Assembly (NCBI RefSeq): GCF_000802305.1
Contig: NZ_JTDK01000010.1
Span: forward strand, 186,001 to 250,000
DNA: 64,000 bases
From: Microbacterium mangrovi
Lineage (GTDB): Bacteria; Actinomycetota; Actinomycetes; Actinomycetales; Microbacteriaceae
Reading direction: 5' to 3'
The stretch's first letter is position 1. Each line of letters opens with the position of its first letter. The notes beneath the pieces were generated by a model. The model made no database searches. It had not been told where the DNA came from and was given only the letters and a program-made list of their open reading frames with translations. Both the position numbers and the translations under genes were made by a program. Below, one piece after another: positions 20,380 through 29,473 of the stretch.

Positions 20380-20395
20380 ACCGGCTAGACGGTAA
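20380..20395. promoter_or_regulatory. Putative TetR operator, TACCG-N6-CGGTA
   Basis: A perfect 5-bp inverted repeat with a 6-bp centre (GCTAGA) sits between the TetR gene and the efflux gene. It lies 18 bp before the efflux GTG, in position to block transcription or initiation. Confidence 0.55.
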
Positions 20396-20413
20396 AGAAA
20401 TGAGCTGATACCC

Positions 20414-21976
20414 GTGTCCGTCGACACCGCCACACTGCACCTCGCCTCCACAGCCACGACCCCGGCCGCGCCGCAGCGCGTCGGCTGGCGCGGCTGGACG
20501 GCCCTGGCCGTGCTCATGCTGCCGGTGCTCCTCGCCTCGGTCGATCACACCGCGTTGAACTTCGCCCTGCCGCAGATCGCCCTCCAGCTGCAGCCGTCGA
20601 GCCTGCAGCAGCTGTGGATGGTCGACGTGTACCCGCTCGTGCTGGCGGGGATGCTCGTCACGATGGGCGTGATGGGCGACCGGTTCGGCCGCCGTCGGAT
20701 GCTGCTCATCGGCGCGACGGGGTTCGCCACGATCTCGGCCCTCGCCGCCTTCGCCCCTTCGGCGGGATGGCTCATCGCCGCGCGCGTCGGCATGGGATTC
20801 TTCGGCGCCATGCTGATGCCCTCCACCCTGTCGCTCATCCGGAGCATCTTCACCGATCGCAACCAGCGACGCCTCGCGATCGCGATCTGGGCCGCGGCCT
20901 TCTCGGCCGGGGGTGCCCTCGGTCCGGTCGTGGGCGGATTCCTGCTCGCGCATTTCTCCTGGGGATCGGTCTTCCTGCTGGCCGTTCCGGTGCTGATCCC
21001 GCTGCTGATCCTCGCGCCGTTCCTCATCCCGGAGAGCCGCGACCCGCGCCCCGGCCGCATCGACGTCCTCAGCATCCTGCTGTCCATGGCGACCATGGTC
21101 GGCGTCGTCTACGCGATCAAGGAGATCGCGATCGAGGGCCTCACCGCAGCGAACGTGGGGCTGTTCGCTGCGGGCATCGCGCTCGGAGCGCTGTTCGTCC
21201 GGCGCCAGCTGCGTTCGCCCCAGCCGCTGTTCGACGTGCGTCTGTTCACCGTGGGCATGTTCAGCGGCGCGCTGCTGGTGAACCTGCTCAGCGTGGTCGC
21301 GTTCATGGGCTTCGAATTCTTCATCGCCCAGCACCTGCAGCTGGTGCTCGGGATGACGCCCCTCGAGTCGGCCTTCGCGCTGCTCCCGGGTGTTCTCGCG
21401 ATGATGGTCGCGGGCCTCGTCGTCGTCCCCGTCTCGCGCCGGGTGTCGCCGCGGATCCTGCTGCCCATCACCCTGGGCGTCGCGGCCGTCGGCTACGCGC
21501 TCATCGCGTTCGTCGCGGGCAATCACGCGCTCGCGCTGCCCGTCGCCGCCTCGATCCTCATCGGCGTGGGCATCGGCATGACCGAGACGATCTCCAACGA
21601 GCTCGCCCTGTCCGCCGCGCCCGCCGAGAAGGCGGGCGCCGCGAGTGCGGTCTCCGAGACGGCGTACGAGGTGGGCGCGGTGCTCGGCACGACGATCCTC
21701 GGCGGCATCCTGACCGCGATGTACCGCACGGGGCTCGACCTGCCCGCGGGCCTGCCGCAGGATGCCGCGGACCACGCCCGGGACACGCTGGCCGGGGCCC
21801 TGCACGCCGCCGATCAGATCGCCGGGCCGGTCGGGGAGGCGCTGCGCGCCGCCGCGGCGTCCGCCTTCGACGCCGGTGTCACGGTGACGGCCGTCATCGG
21901 GGCCGCTTTCGTCGTCCTGGCCGCGGTGGTCGCAGCCGTTACGCTGGGAAAGTCGCGCGCGTCCGAGAAGAAGTGA
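20414..21976 (+). CDS. MFS multidrug efflux transporter, DHA2 (EmrB/QacA) family
   Basis: A 520-residue membrane transporter with about 14 hydrophobic segments, the DHA2 size and layout. The first helix has [18 protein letters not shown], the family's motif D1 region, and [15 protein letters not shown] is motif A after helix 2. It should export toxic compounds by proton antiport. A divergent TetR gene with a dyad operator suggests inducible expression. The GTG at 20414 is the start; an unrelated ATG 15 bp upstream is out of frame. leuB follows after 23 bp, so read-through into leuB is possible. Confidence 0.88.
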   Translation: MSVDTATLHLASTATTPAAPQRVGWRGWTALAVLMLPVLLASVDHTALNFALPQIALQLQPSSLQQLWMVDVYPLVLAGMLVTMGVMGDRFGRRRMLLIGATGFATISALAAFAPSAGWLIAARVGMGFFGAMLMPSTLSLIRSIFTDRNQRRLAIAIWAAAFSAGGALGPVVGGFLLAHFSWGSVFLLAVPVLIPLLILAPFLIPESRDPRPGRIDVLSILLSMATMVGVVYAIKEIAIEGLTAANVGLFAAGIALGALFVRRQLRSPQPLFDVRLFTVGMFSGALLVNLLSVVAFMGFEFFIAQHLQLVLGMTPLESAFALLPGVLAMMVAGLVVVPVSRRVSPRILLPITLGVAAVGYALIAFVAGNHALALPVAASILIGVGIGMTETISNELALSAAPAEKAGAASAVSETAYEVGAVLGTTILGGILTAMYRTGLDLPAGLPQDAADHARDTLAGALHAADQIAGPVGEALRAAAASAFDAGVTVTAVIGAAFVVLAAVVAAVTLGKSRASEKK

Positions 21977-21999
21977 CGCGCCTGGAGGCGAGGAGTCCC

Positions 22000-23052
22000 A
22001 TGTCGCGTGTCGTGAAGCTGGCCGTCATCCCCGGAGACGGCATCGGGCCCGAGGTCGTGGCCGAGGCCGAGAAGGTGCTGGATGCCGTCACCGCCGGCTC
22101 CGCGGTCACGTTCGACAAGACCCGCTTCTCGCTCGGTGCCGCCCGGTACTTCGAGACCGGCGACACGCTCACCGACGCAGACCTCGACGCGATCCGCGCC
22201 CACGACGCGATCCTGCTCGGGGCCGTGGGCGGCCAGCCGGGGGACCCGCGCCTGAAGGACGCGAACATCGAGCGCGGTCTGCTGCTGAAGCTCCGCTTCG
22301 AGCTCGACCACTACGTGAACCTGCGCCCGTCCAAGCTGTACCCGGCCTTCGGCGGCCCGCTGGCGAACCCGGGCGAGATCGATTTCGTCGTCGTCCGCGA
22401 GGGGACCGAGGGTCCGTATGTCGGCAACGGCGGGGCGATCCGCCGTGGCACGCCCCACGAGGTCGCCAACGAGACCTCGGTGAACACCGCCTTCGGCGTG
22501 GAACGCGTCGTGCGCTACGCGTTCGGCCTGGCCGAGCGCCGCCGGCAGAAGCTCACGCTGGTGCACAAGACCAACGTGCTCGTGCACGCCGGCGGCATGT
22601 GGAAGCGCATCGTCGACGAGGTGGCGCGGGAGCACCCGGACGTGGCCGTAGACTATCTGCACGTCGACGCGGCCACGATCTTCCTGGTCACGAACCCCGG
22701 TCGCTTCGACGTGATCGTCACCGACAACCTGTTCGGGGACATCCTCACGGACCTGGCCGGCGCCGTCACCGGTGGCATCGGCCTCGCCGCATCCGGGAAC
22801 ATCAACCCGGAGGCCGCATTCCCGTCGATGTTCGAGCCCGTGCACGGATCGGCGCCCGACATCGCAGGACAGCAGAAGGCAGACCCCACCGCTGCGATCC
22901 TCTCGGTCGCACTGCTGCTCGATCATCTCGGGCTGCAGGACGAGGCCGCCGCCGTGACCCGCGCCGTCGAATCCGACATCGCCCAGCGCGGGACCACGGC
23001 GCGCACCACCGCTGCCGTCGGCGACGCGATCGTCGCCCGTCTGCAGGCGTAA
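22000..23052 (+). CDS. leuB: 3-isopropylmalate dehydrogenase
   Basis: A 350-residue NAD-dependent decarboxylating dehydrogenase of leucine synthesis. The N-terminus [19 protein letters not shown] and the signatures [14 protein letters not shown] and [19 protein letters not shown] are diagnostic of the family. The start ATG follows GGAGGCGAGGAG, a good ribosome binding site. The open frame runs far upstream inside the efflux gene, but that part is a shadow. ilvE begins 54 bp downstream; a TAATCT box overlapping the leuB stop could be its promoter. Confidence 0.95.
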   Translation: MSRVVKLAVIPGDGIGPEVVAEAEKVLDAVTAGSAVTFDKTRFSLGAARYFETGDTLTDADLDAIRAHDAILLGAVGGQPGDPRLKDANIERGLLLKLRFELDHYVNLRPSKLYPAFGGPLANPGEIDFVVVREGTEGPYVGNGGAIRRGTPHEVANETSVNTAFGVERVVRYAFGLAERRRQKLTLVHKTNVLVHAGGMWKRIVDEVAREHPDVAVDYLHVDAATIFLVTNPGRFDVIVTDNLFGDILTDLAGAVTGGIGLAASGNINPEAAFPSMFEPVHGSAPDIAGQQKADPTAAILSVALLLDHLGLQDEAAAVTRAVESDIAQRGTTARTTAAVGDAIVARLQA

Positions 23053-23106
23053 TCTGAGATCACGGCGCCACCGCCGTCGCCTTCGAACCGTCAGGACACG
23101 AGAATC

Positions 23107-24219
23107 ATGACCATCGAACTTTCCCTCCAGGCACCGTCCCCCGCGGGTCTCATCTGGCGGGTCACCCGCAACGAGAGCCCCGCCGGCGACGCTGAGCGCG
23201 AGGAGATCCTCGCGGAGCCGGGCTTCGGGCAGTACTTCACCGACCACATGGTCGACCTGTGCTGGTCCGAGAAGGGCGGCTGGCACCGGCCGCGCGTGCA
23301 GCCGTACGGCCCGATCCCGCTCGACCCCGCCGCCGCCGTGCTGCACTACTCTCAGGAGATCTTCGAGGGGCTCAAGGCCTACCGGCACGACGACGGCTCG
23401 GTGTGGACGTTCCGCCCCGACCAGAACGCCGCGCGCCTGCAGCGTTCCGCGCGGCGGCTGGCGCTGCCCGAGCTGCCGACCGACCTGTTCATCGAGTCCA
23501 TCAAGCAGCTCATCGCGGTCGACGCCCAGTGGGTGCCGAGCAACCCCGAGGAGAGCCTGTACCTGCGGCCGTTCATGTTCGCCAAAGAGGCGTTCCTCGG
23601 CGTGCGGGCGGCCAAGAAGGTCGGCTACTACCTCATCGCGAGCCCGGCCGGGGCCTACTTCCCGGGCGGCGTGCAGCCGGTGAACATCTGGCTGTCCACC
23701 GAGTACGCGCGGGCCGGCCACGGCGGCACCGGAGCGGCCAAGACCGGCGGCAACTACGCGTCGAGCCTCCTCCCGCAGGCGGAGGCCTACGAGAAGGGAT
23801 GCCAGCAGGTCCTGTTCCTCGACGGCGAGTACATCGAGGAGCTCGGCGGCATGAACCTCGTGCTCGTCAAGAAGGACGGAACGCTCGTCACTCCGGCATC
23901 CGACTCGATCCTCGCCGGCATCACGCTCGCATCGATCCTGCAGCTGGCGAAGGACCGCGGCCTCGCGGTCGAGCAGCGCAAGGTGTCGATCAACGAGTGG
24001 CGCGACGGCGCCGCGTCGGGCGACGTCGTGGGCGCGTTCGCCTGCGGCACGGCCGCGGTCGTGGTTCCGATCGGCAAGCTGATGGGCGAAGAGTTCGAGA
24101 TCGTCCACGAGGGTCCGGAGTCGAGCGAGTTGGCGATGTCTCTGCGCGAGGAGCTCACCGGCATCCAGTACGGCCGCGTCGAAGACCGCCACGGCTGGAT
24201 GCTGCGCCTGGACGCCTGA
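23107..24219 (+). CDS. ilvE: Branched-chain amino acid aminotransferase
   Basis: A 370-residue PLP-dependent class IV aminotransferase that makes the final step to leucine, isoleucine and valine. The active-site lysine lies in GTGAAKTGGNYASSLLPQAEAYEKG. EYIEELGGMNLVLV and ITLASILQLAKDRGL complete the PLP-binding core. Length and order fit the actinobacterial IlvE type. It forms a pair with leuB. Downstream is a cluster of dispersed repeats and a 15-bp hairpin that should end transcription. Confidence 0.95.
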   Translation: MTIELSLQAPSPAGLIWRVTRNESPAGDAEREEILAEPGFGQYFTDHMVDLCWSEKGGWHRPRVQPYGPIPLDPAAAVLHYSQEIFEGLKAYRHDDGSVWTFRPDQNAARLQRSARRLALPELPTDLFIESIKQLIAVDAQWVPSNPEESLYLRPFMFAKEAFLGVRAAKKVGYYLIASPAGAYFPGGVQPVNIWLSTEYARAGHGGTGAAKTGGNYASSLLPQAEAYEKGCQQVLFLDGEYIEELGGMNLVLVKKDGTLVTPASDSILAGITLASILQLAKDRGLAVEQRKVSINEWRDGAASGDVVGAFACGTAAVVVPIGKLMGEEFEIVHEGPESSELAMSLREELTGIQYGRVEDRHGWMLRLDA

Positions 24220-24228
24220 CTCGTCGCG

Positions 24229-24247
24229 CCCTGAGCCTGTCGAAGGG
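24229..24247 (+). repeat. 19-bp dispersed repeat, copy 1
   Basis: CCCTGAGCCTGTCGAAGGG lies 10 bp after the ilvE stop. It occurs again perfectly at 53000, with one change at 54801, and inverted with two changes at 50149. The last two forward copies sit inside coding frames. Confidence 0.75.
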
Positions 24248-24321
24248 CCCTCCCACCCCGGTCGTTGAGCGAGGCGCGCCAGCGCCCTCCCACTCCGGTC
24301 GTTGAGCGAGGCGCGCCAGCG
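24248..24321 (+). repeat. Tandem pair of a 37-bp repeat unit
   Basis: Two adjacent 37-bp units differ at one position near the start (CACCCCGG against CACTCCGG). Each contains CCGGTCGTTGAGCGAG followed by GCGCGCCAGCG. The core also occurs at 7563 between ilvN and ilvC. Confidence 0.7.
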
Positions 24322-24327
24322 CCGAGA

Positions 24328-24363
24328 CGAAACGCAGTGACCCGCCGCGGTCACTGCGTTTCG
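24328..24363. terminator. Bidirectional hairpin between ilvE and a DUF3592 gene
   Basis: A perfect 15-bp stem, CGAAACGCAGTGACC with its complement, closes a 6-nt loop. It ends the ilvE transcript. On the other strand its right arm also encodes the last residues and stop codon of the convergent membrane-protein gene. Confidence 0.75.
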
Positions 24364-24821
24364 GCGTATTCCTCGCGTTCCGGGTCATCCGGGTGGCGCA
24401 ACCAGCCGATACTGAAGAACAGGAAGAATCCGCCGAAGAGAATCGCGCCGATCGCCCACCACAGGTCGCCGAACTTCGTGTCTTGGATCTGCGCCGGTGC
24501 GTCGTCGCGATACACAACGGAGACAGTCTCGCCGGTCTTCGGGGGAGAACACCATTCGGAGGAGGGGGCCAGGACCGTTCGCACGTGCGTCCCATTCGCG
24601 GCCGTGAACTCGACGATCGGGTCGTAGGCGAAATCACCGCCTGAGCAACCGCCGCGATCGTGGGACTCGCGCGTCTCATACCCAGTGATCGTCGCAACTG
24701 TCACCGTGGAACGTGCGTAGTCCACGATCTGCCAGATCAGGCCGACCACCCCGGCGAGAAACACACCCGAACAGAAGACCACGATGACGATCTCCGACAC
24801 GCGACCCCGCGGCTTTGACAT
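24351..24821 (-). CDS. DUF3592-type membrane protein
   Basis: A 156-residue protein with two membrane segments, at about residues 10-33 and 118-140, flanking an extracytoplasmic domain. That domain has two cysteines (GGCSGGDF and SEWCSPP), possibly a disulfide, and the GETVSVVYRDDAP motif typical of DUF3592 proteins. Function is unknown. The ATG at 24821 gives a short cytoplasmic N-terminus before the first helix. The 3' end lies inside a terminator hairpin shared with the ilvE side. Confidence 0.7.
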   Translation of the reverse strand: MSKPRGRVSEIVIVVFCSGVFLAGVVGLIWQIVDYARSTVTVATITGYETRESHDRGGCSGGDFAYDPIVEFTAANGTHVRTVLAPSSEWCSPPKTGETVSVVYRDDAPAQIQDTKFGDLWWAIGAILFGGFFLFFSIGWLRHPDDPEREEYAETQ

Positions 24822-24893
24822 GGTGCGCTCTGCGCCATTTTCCACGTGCTCTCCCCGGTCGGTCGGTCGAGACGAAACGATACCGGTGCTGGA

Positions 24894-24899
24894 TAGGCT
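24894..24899 (+). promoter_or_regulatory. Leaderless-type -10 box (TAGGCT)
   Basis: TAGGCT lies 6 bp before the GTG at 24906, again with no Shine-Dalgarno sequence in the gap. Confidence 0.45.
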
Positions 24900-24905
24900 G
24901 GGCGG

Positions 24906-25670
24906 GTGAGGATCGCTCGTTTCAGCCACCAGGACGCCATCAAGTACGGCATCGTCGACGACACCGATCTGGTGGTGCTCGCCGGCGACCCCATGTTCGC
25001 CGGATTCGACACCACGGGGGATCGCGTGCCGCTGGCGGATGCCGCGCTGCTGGCTCCGGTCATCCCGCGGTCGAAGGTCGTGTGCGTCGGCAAGAACTAC
25101 CGTGATCACGCCGCCGAGATGGGCAGTGAGGCCCCCGCCGAGCCGCTGCTGTTCCTCAAGCCGAACACCTCGGTGATCGGGCCGGGCGACTCGATCGTGC
25201 GCCCGCCGCAGTCGCAGCGGACCGACTTCGAGGGCGAGCTGGCCGTCGTGATCGGCCGCATCACGAAGAACGTCCCCGTCGAGCGCGCGCTCGATCAGGT
25301 GTTCGGCTACACGATCGCGAACGACGTCACCGCGCGCGACCTGCAGGCGTCGGATGGCCAGTGGACCCGGGCGAAGGGCTTCGACACGTTCTGCCCGCTC
25401 GGGCCGGCCATCGAGACCGAGTTCGACGTGGATGCCGCAACCCTGACGACGCGGGTCGACGGCGAGGTGCGACAGCAGGCGCCGCTGACCGACATGATCC
25501 ACAGCATCGCCGAGATCATCGCGTACGCCTCCGCCGTGTTCACTCTGCTCCCGGGCGACGTGATCCTCACCGGGACGCCCGCCGGCATCGGGCCGTTCGA
25601 GGCGGGGCAGTCCGTCGAGGTCGAGATCACCGGGCTGGGAGTGCTGCGCAACACCGCGCGCAACGCATGA
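24906..25670 (+). CDS. Fumarylacetoacetate hydrolase family protein
   Basis: A 254-residue FAH-family enzyme, probably a hydrolase, decarboxylase or isomerase acting on a 2-keto acid. The family core is clear: GKNYRDHAAEMG, the metal ligands in DFEGELAVVIG, NDVTARDLQ and the end GDVILTGTPAGIGPF. The size and N-terminus match the actinobacterial type often found upstream of gltX. Its stop overlaps the start of an MFS gene (ATGA), so they share a transcript. The substrate is not deducible. Confidence 0.9.
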   Translation: MRIARFSHQDAIKYGIVDDTDLVVLAGDPMFAGFDTTGDRVPLADAALLAPVIPRSKVVCVGKNYRDHAAEMGSEAPAEPLLFLKPNTSVIGPGDSIVRPPQSQRTDFEGELAVVIGRITKNVPVERALDQVFGYTIANDVTARDLQASDGQWTRAKGFDTFCPLGPAIETEFDVDAATLTTRVDGEVRQQAPLTDMIHSIAEIIAYASAVFTLLPGDVILTGTPAGIGPFEAGQSVEVEITGLGVLRNTARNA

Positions 25671-26941
25671 ACGCAGACGCCGTCATCGATCCGGGGGCCT
25701 TCGACCTCGGCGCGGTGCGGCGTCGCACCCTCTGGGTGCTGTCGATCGGACAGGTGCTCGGCGGACTCGCGTTCGGGGCGACGGTGTCGCTCGGTGCGCT
25801 GCTGGCGGCGCGCGTCTCCGGGAGCGACTCCCTCTCCGGCCTGTCGACGGCGGCGATGACCCTCGGCGCGGCGCTGGCCGCGGTCCCCCTGGCCCGACTG
25901 GCGCGCGCCCGCGGACGGCGCCCGTCCCTCTCGACCGGGATGCTGGTCGCGCTCGTCGGCGTCGTGCTCGTGGTCCTCTCCGGGGGCGTTATGTCGTTCC
26001 CCCTTCTGATCGCGGGCTTCGTGCTGATCGGCAGCGGGCAGGCGGCGAATCTGCAGTCCCGGTTCGCGGCAGTCGACCTCGCGACCGACCGCACCCGCGG
26101 ACGCGACCTCTCCGTGGTGGTGTGGGCCACCACGATCGGCGCGGTCCTCGGCCCGAATCTCGTCGGCCCGGGGGAGGCCCTCGGCGAGGTGATCGGGATG
26201 CCGCGCCTCACCGGGCCGTTCCTGTTCACGGTCGTCGCGCAGCTGCTCGCGATCGGGCTGTACCTGTCGGCCCTGCGCCCGGATCCGCTGCGGCTGGCCG
26301 ACCGGATCGCCACGGGCGTGGGTGCGGTGAAGTCCGCCGTGATTCACGCCGACCGCCCGCGCGTGGCGCGGTATGCGATCTTCGCCACGGCCGCCGCCCA
26401 CGGGGTGATGGTGTCGGTCATGGCGATGACGCCGATCCACCTGATGGGGGAGGGCGCCACGATCGAGATCGTCGGCCTCACCGTCTCGCTGCACATCCTC
26501 GGGATGTACGGTCTGTCGCCGGTGTTCGGCATCCTCGCCGACCGCATCGGCCGCGTGACGACGATCCTCCTCGGACAGGTGCTGTTCGTCGGGGCCCTGG
26601 TCACCGCCGCCCTCGGGCAGATGTCGACGCTCGCCGTGACGGTGGGTCTGATCATGCTGGGCCTGGGCTGGAGCGCCTCCACCGTCGCGGGATCCGCCCT
26701 GTTGACCGAAGCGTCGTCCGAGGTCCTGCGCACCCGCCGGCAGGGGCGCAGCGACCTCGCCATGAACCTCGTCGGCAGCATCGGGGCCATCCTCGCCGGT
26801 GTCATCCTCACCCGGATCGGCTACGCCGGGCTCGCCTGGTGCGCCCTGGCCATCGTGGTGGTGGTCGCGGCGCTCTCGCCGTTCGGGCGTCACGCGCGCT
26901 CCGATGTCGAAGCGTCCGGCGCACCATCCACCTCCGCTTAG
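25667..26941 (+). CDS. MFS transporter
   Basis: A 424-residue transporter with about 12 hydrophobic segments, of the DHA1-like size. The first helix starts at about residue 21 (LWVLSIGQVLGGLAFGATVSLGALLAA). The motif A-like loop after helix 2 is degenerate (RLARARGRRPSLSTG), while the loop after helix 8 is FGILADRIGRVTTILLG. It overlaps the FAH gene by 4 bp and is followed after 13 bp by a methyltransferase. The substrate is unknown. Confidence 0.82.
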   Translation: MNADAVIDPGAFDLGAVRRRTLWVLSIGQVLGGLAFGATVSLGALLAARVSGSDSLSGLSTAAMTLGAALAAVPLARLARARGRRPSLSTGMLVALVGVVLVVLSGGVMSFPLLIAGFVLIGSGQAANLQSRFAAVDLATDRTRGRDLSVVVWATTIGAVLGPNLVGPGEALGEVIGMPRLTGPFLFTVVAQLLAIGLYLSALRPDPLRLADRIATGVGAVKSAVIHADRPRVARYAIFATAAAHGVMVSVMAMTPIHLMGEGATIEIVGLTVSLHILGMYGLSPVFGILADRIGRVTTILLGQVLFVGALVTAALGQMSTLAVTVGLIMLGLGWSASTVAGSALLTEASSEVLRTRRQGRSDLAMNLVGSIGAILAGVILTRIGYAGLAWCALAIVVVVAALSPFGRHARSDVEASGAPSTSA

Positions 26942-26954
26942 AGACGGAAGACCC

Positions 26955-27698
26955 ATGGACGATCACACTCCGAGCGACCTGTGGACCGAGGCCCACGCTG
27001 CGGGCTACGACGACGCCGACGACCCGATGTTCGCACCGGCGCGGCTCGAGCGGACGACGACCTTCCTTGCCGATCTCGCAGCAGGCGGGCGCGCCCTCGA
27101 GTTCGCGATCGGCACCGGGCGCGTCGCGATCCCGTTGCGTGCCCGCGGGGTGGAGGTCACCGGAATCGAGTACGCCGAGCCGATGGCCGCGCGTCTGCGA
27201 GAGAAGGATGCCGGCATCCCGGTGCTCATCGGCGACATGGCGCGGGTGCGGGCACCGGGGGAGTACTCGCTGGTCTACCTCGTCTACAACACAATCGGCA
27301 ACCTCTTCACGCAGGACGCGCAGGTGGAGTGCTTCCGCAACGCGGCGCGTCATCTGGCTCCGGGCGGCCGTTTCGTCATCGAGGTGGGCGTCCCCGCGGT
27401 TCGGTCGATGCCGCCCGGGCAGTCGGCCGTTCCCTTCGACATCTCGGCCGAGCACCTCGGCTTCGACGAGTACGACTTCGTCACCCAGCGCGCGGTGTCG
27501 CACCACTACTCGCGGACGTCCGACGGCGCTTTCCGGTATTCGCCGCATCACTACCGGTACGTCTGGCCGAGCGAGCTCGACCTCATGGCGCGACTCGCGG
27601 GGCTCGAGTTCGAGGCGCGCTACGCGGACTGGGATCGGTCGCCGTTCACGGCCGAGAGCACATCGCACGTCTCGGTGTGGCGCGCGCCCGGCGCCTAG
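26955..27698 (+). CDS. Class I SAM-dependent methyltransferase
   Basis: A 247-residue methyltransferase. The SAM-binding motif I is ALEFAIGTGRVAIPL at about residues 47-61, and VTGIEYAEPMAARLRE gives the acidic residue of motif II. VYLVYNTIGNLFTQ stands at motif IV and HLAPGGRFVIEV at the post-motif. The start ATG at 26955 follows GACGGAAGA. It sits between the MFS gene and gltX; its stop codon TAG is part of the TAGAAT box of gltX. The acceptor is unknown. Confidence 0.87.
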   Translation: MDDHTPSDLWTEAHAAGYDDADDPMFAPARLERTTTFLADLAAGGRALEFAIGTGRVAIPLRARGVEVTGIEYAEPMAARLREKDAGIPVLIGDMARVRAPGEYSLVYLVYNTIGNLFTQDAQVECFRNAARHLAPGGRFVIEVGVPAVRSMPPGQSAVPFDISAEHLGFDEYDFVTQRAVSHHYSRTSDGAFRYSPHHYRYVWPSELDLMARLAGLEFEARYADWDRSPFTAESTSHVSVWRAPGA

Positions 27699-27701
27699 AA
27701 T
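27696..27701 (+). promoter_or_regulatory. -10 box (TAGAAT) of gltX
   Basis: TAGAAT lies 9 bp before the gltX ATG and includes the stop codon of the upstream methyltransferase gene. The resulting 5' end would be only 2-3 nt long or absent. Confidence 0.45.
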
Positions 27702-27710
27702 CGAAAGGCT

Positions 27711-29237
27711 ATGGCTACCGTTCATCCTCAGACCACGACCGCTTCCGGCGCCGAGGTCCGCGTCCGCTTCTGCCCGTCGCCGACCGGCCTGCCGCACGTC
27801 GGCATGGTGCGCACCGCCCTGTACAACTGGGCCTACGCGCGTCACACCGGCGGCAAGCTGATCTTCCGCGTCGAAGACACCGACGCGGCGCGTGACAGCG
27901 AGGAGAGCTACCGCCAGCTCGTCGACGCGCTCACGTGGCTGAAGATCGACTGGGATGAGGGCGTCGAGGTCGGCGGTCCGCACGCACCGTACCGCCAGTC
28001 GCAGCGCCACGACATCTACGAAGCCGTTCTCGAGAAGCTGCTTGCGACGGGCCTCGTCTACGAGAGCTACTCGACCGCCGAAGAGATCGATGCGCGCAAC
28101 GAGGCGGCCGGCCGCGCCAAGCAGCTCGGCTACGACAACTTCGACCGCGACCTCACCGACGAGCAGAAGGCGGCGTTCCGCGCGGAGGGCCGCGAGCCCG
28201 CGTACCGGCTGCGCGTGCCGGACGAAGACCTGACGTACGTCGACCTCATCCGCGGCGAGGTGACGTTCCCGGCCGGGTCCTTCCCCGACTTCGTGATCGT
28301 CCGCGCCGGCGGCAAGTTCCTCTACACGTTCACGAACCCGGTCGACGACGCGCTGATGGGCGTCACGCACGTCATCCGCGGCGAAGACCTGATGCCCTCG
28401 ACCGCGCGCCAGCTGTCGCTCTACGACGCGCTCATCAAGGCGGGCGTGACCGGCTTCATGCCCCGCTTCGGCCACATGCCGCTCGTCCTCGGTGAGACCG
28501 GCAACAAGAAGCTCTCCAAGCGCGACCCGCAGGCCGACCTGTTCCTGCAGCGCGAGCGCGGCTTCATCCACGAGGGCCTGCTGAACTACCTCGCCCTGCT
28601 CGGCTGGTCGATCGGCCCCGACCGCGACGTGTTCTCGCTCGACGAGTTCACGGCCGCGTTCGACATCGCCGACGTGAACCCCAACCCGGCCCGCTTCGAC
28701 CAGAAGAAGGCCGAGTCGATCAACGGCGACCACATCCGCAAGCTCACCGAGAAGGATTTCGCGGAGCGGATGCTGCCCTACCTCGCCGACGCCGGCGTCT
28801 TCGGCGGCGAGCCCACGCACGAGCAGATCGTCCTCGCATTCCGTGCGGCGCCGCTCGTGCAGGAGCGCGTCCAGCTGCTGGGGGAGACGCCGGGGATGCT
28901 CGGGTTCCTCTTCACCGACGACGTCACGTACGCGGAGGACGCCCTGAAGTCCCTGCCCGAGAACACCAATGAGGTGCTGGTGGCATCCGTCGGCGCACTC
29001 GAGGTCGTCCCTGAGGCGTCGTTCGTTGCGGACGGCATCCAGGAGGCGCTGTCCGGTGCCCTGATCACCCCGGTCGCGGACGGCGGGCTCGGACTGAAGC
29101 CGCGCGTCGCGTACGGGCCGCTCCGCGTGGCCCTCAGCGGACGCCGCGTCTCCCCGCCGCTGTTCGAGTCGATGGAGCTGCTCGGCAAGGCGGAGACGAT
29201 CCGTCGCCTGGGCGCCCTGCTCGACGCGCGCGGCTGA
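27711..29237 (+). CDS. gltX: Glutamate-tRNA ligase
   Basis: A 508-residue class I aminoacyl-tRNA synthetase charging tRNA-Glu. It probably also misacylates tRNA-Gln for the amidotransferase route, as in most actinobacteria. The HIGH-type signature is [16 protein letters not shown] (about residues 21-36) and the KMSKS loop is [12 protein letters not shown]. The C-terminal anticodon-binding region is complete. A tRNA-Gln gene lies about 100 bp downstream, separated by its own promoter. Confidence 0.96.
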   Translation: MATVHPQTTTASGAEVRVRFCPSPTGLPHVGMVRTALYNWAYARHTGGKLIFRVEDTDAARDSEESYRQLVDALTWLKIDWDEGVEVGGPHAPYRQSQRHDIYEAVLEKLLATGLVYESYSTAEEIDARNEAAGRAKQLGYDNFDRDLTDEQKAAFRAEGREPAYRLRVPDEDLTYVDLIRGEVTFPAGSFPDFVIVRAGGKFLYTFTNPVDDALMGVTHVIRGEDLMPSTARQLSLYDALIKAGVTGFMPRFGHMPLVLGETGNKKLSKRDPQADLFLQRERGFIHEGLLNYLALLGWSIGPDRDVFSLDEFTAAFDIADVNPNPARFDQKKAESINGDHIRKLTEKDFAERMLPYLADAGVFGGEPTHEQIVLAFRAAPLVQERVQLLGETPGMLGFLFTDDVTYAEDALKSLPENTNEVLVASVGALEVVPEASFVADGIQEALSGALITPVADGGLGLKPRVAYGPLRVALSGRRVSPPLFESMELLGKAETIRRLGALLDARG

Positions 29238-29246
29238 CACCTCGGT

Positions 29247-29275
29247 TTGGCGGACTGGGCGGCGCCGGGTAAAGT
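29247..29275 (+). promoter_or_regulatory. Promoter of tRNA-Gln (TTGGCG-N17-TAAAGT)
   Basis: A -35 TTGGCG and a -10 TAAAGT are separated by 17 bp, 68 bp before the mature tRNA. The spacing is ideal and the boxes are among the best matches in this part of the window. Confidence 0.5.
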
Positions 29276-29342
29276 AGTTACTCGTGCCGCCCAGTGCGAC
29301 ACGGACCTGGACCGCAAGGTTCAGACATCGGCGATACGCCGG

Positions 29343-29414
29343 TGGGGTATGGTGTAATTGGCAACACGGCTGATTCTGGTTCAGTTGTTCTTGGTTCGAG
29401 TCCAGGTACCCCAG
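29343..29414 (+). tRNA. tRNA-Gln (anticodon CTG)
   Basis: The cloverleaf folds completely. Acceptor TGGGGTA pairs with TACCCCA, the D stem is GTGT/ACAC, and the anticodon arm GCTGA-TTCTGGT-TCAGT has one G-T pair and anticodon CTG. The T arm is CTTGG-TTCGAGT-CCAGG. The discriminator is G and the CCA end is not encoded. A hairpin terminator follows 9 bp later. It marks the border between core genes and the accessory region to the right. Confidence 0.95.
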
Positions 29415-29422
29415 CACTAAAG

Positions 29423-29453
29423 AACCCTCTGTTTTCTCGCGGAACAGAGGGTT
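29423..29453. terminator. Bidirectional terminator after tRNA-Gln
   Basis: An 11-bp stem, AACCCTCTGTT with AACAGAGGGTT, closes a 9-nt loop and is followed by T residues on the plus strand. The convergent XRE-cupin gene ends 20 bp to the right, so both may use it. Confidence 0.8.
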
Positions 29454-29473
29454 TCATGTTTCTCCGGCGTCTC

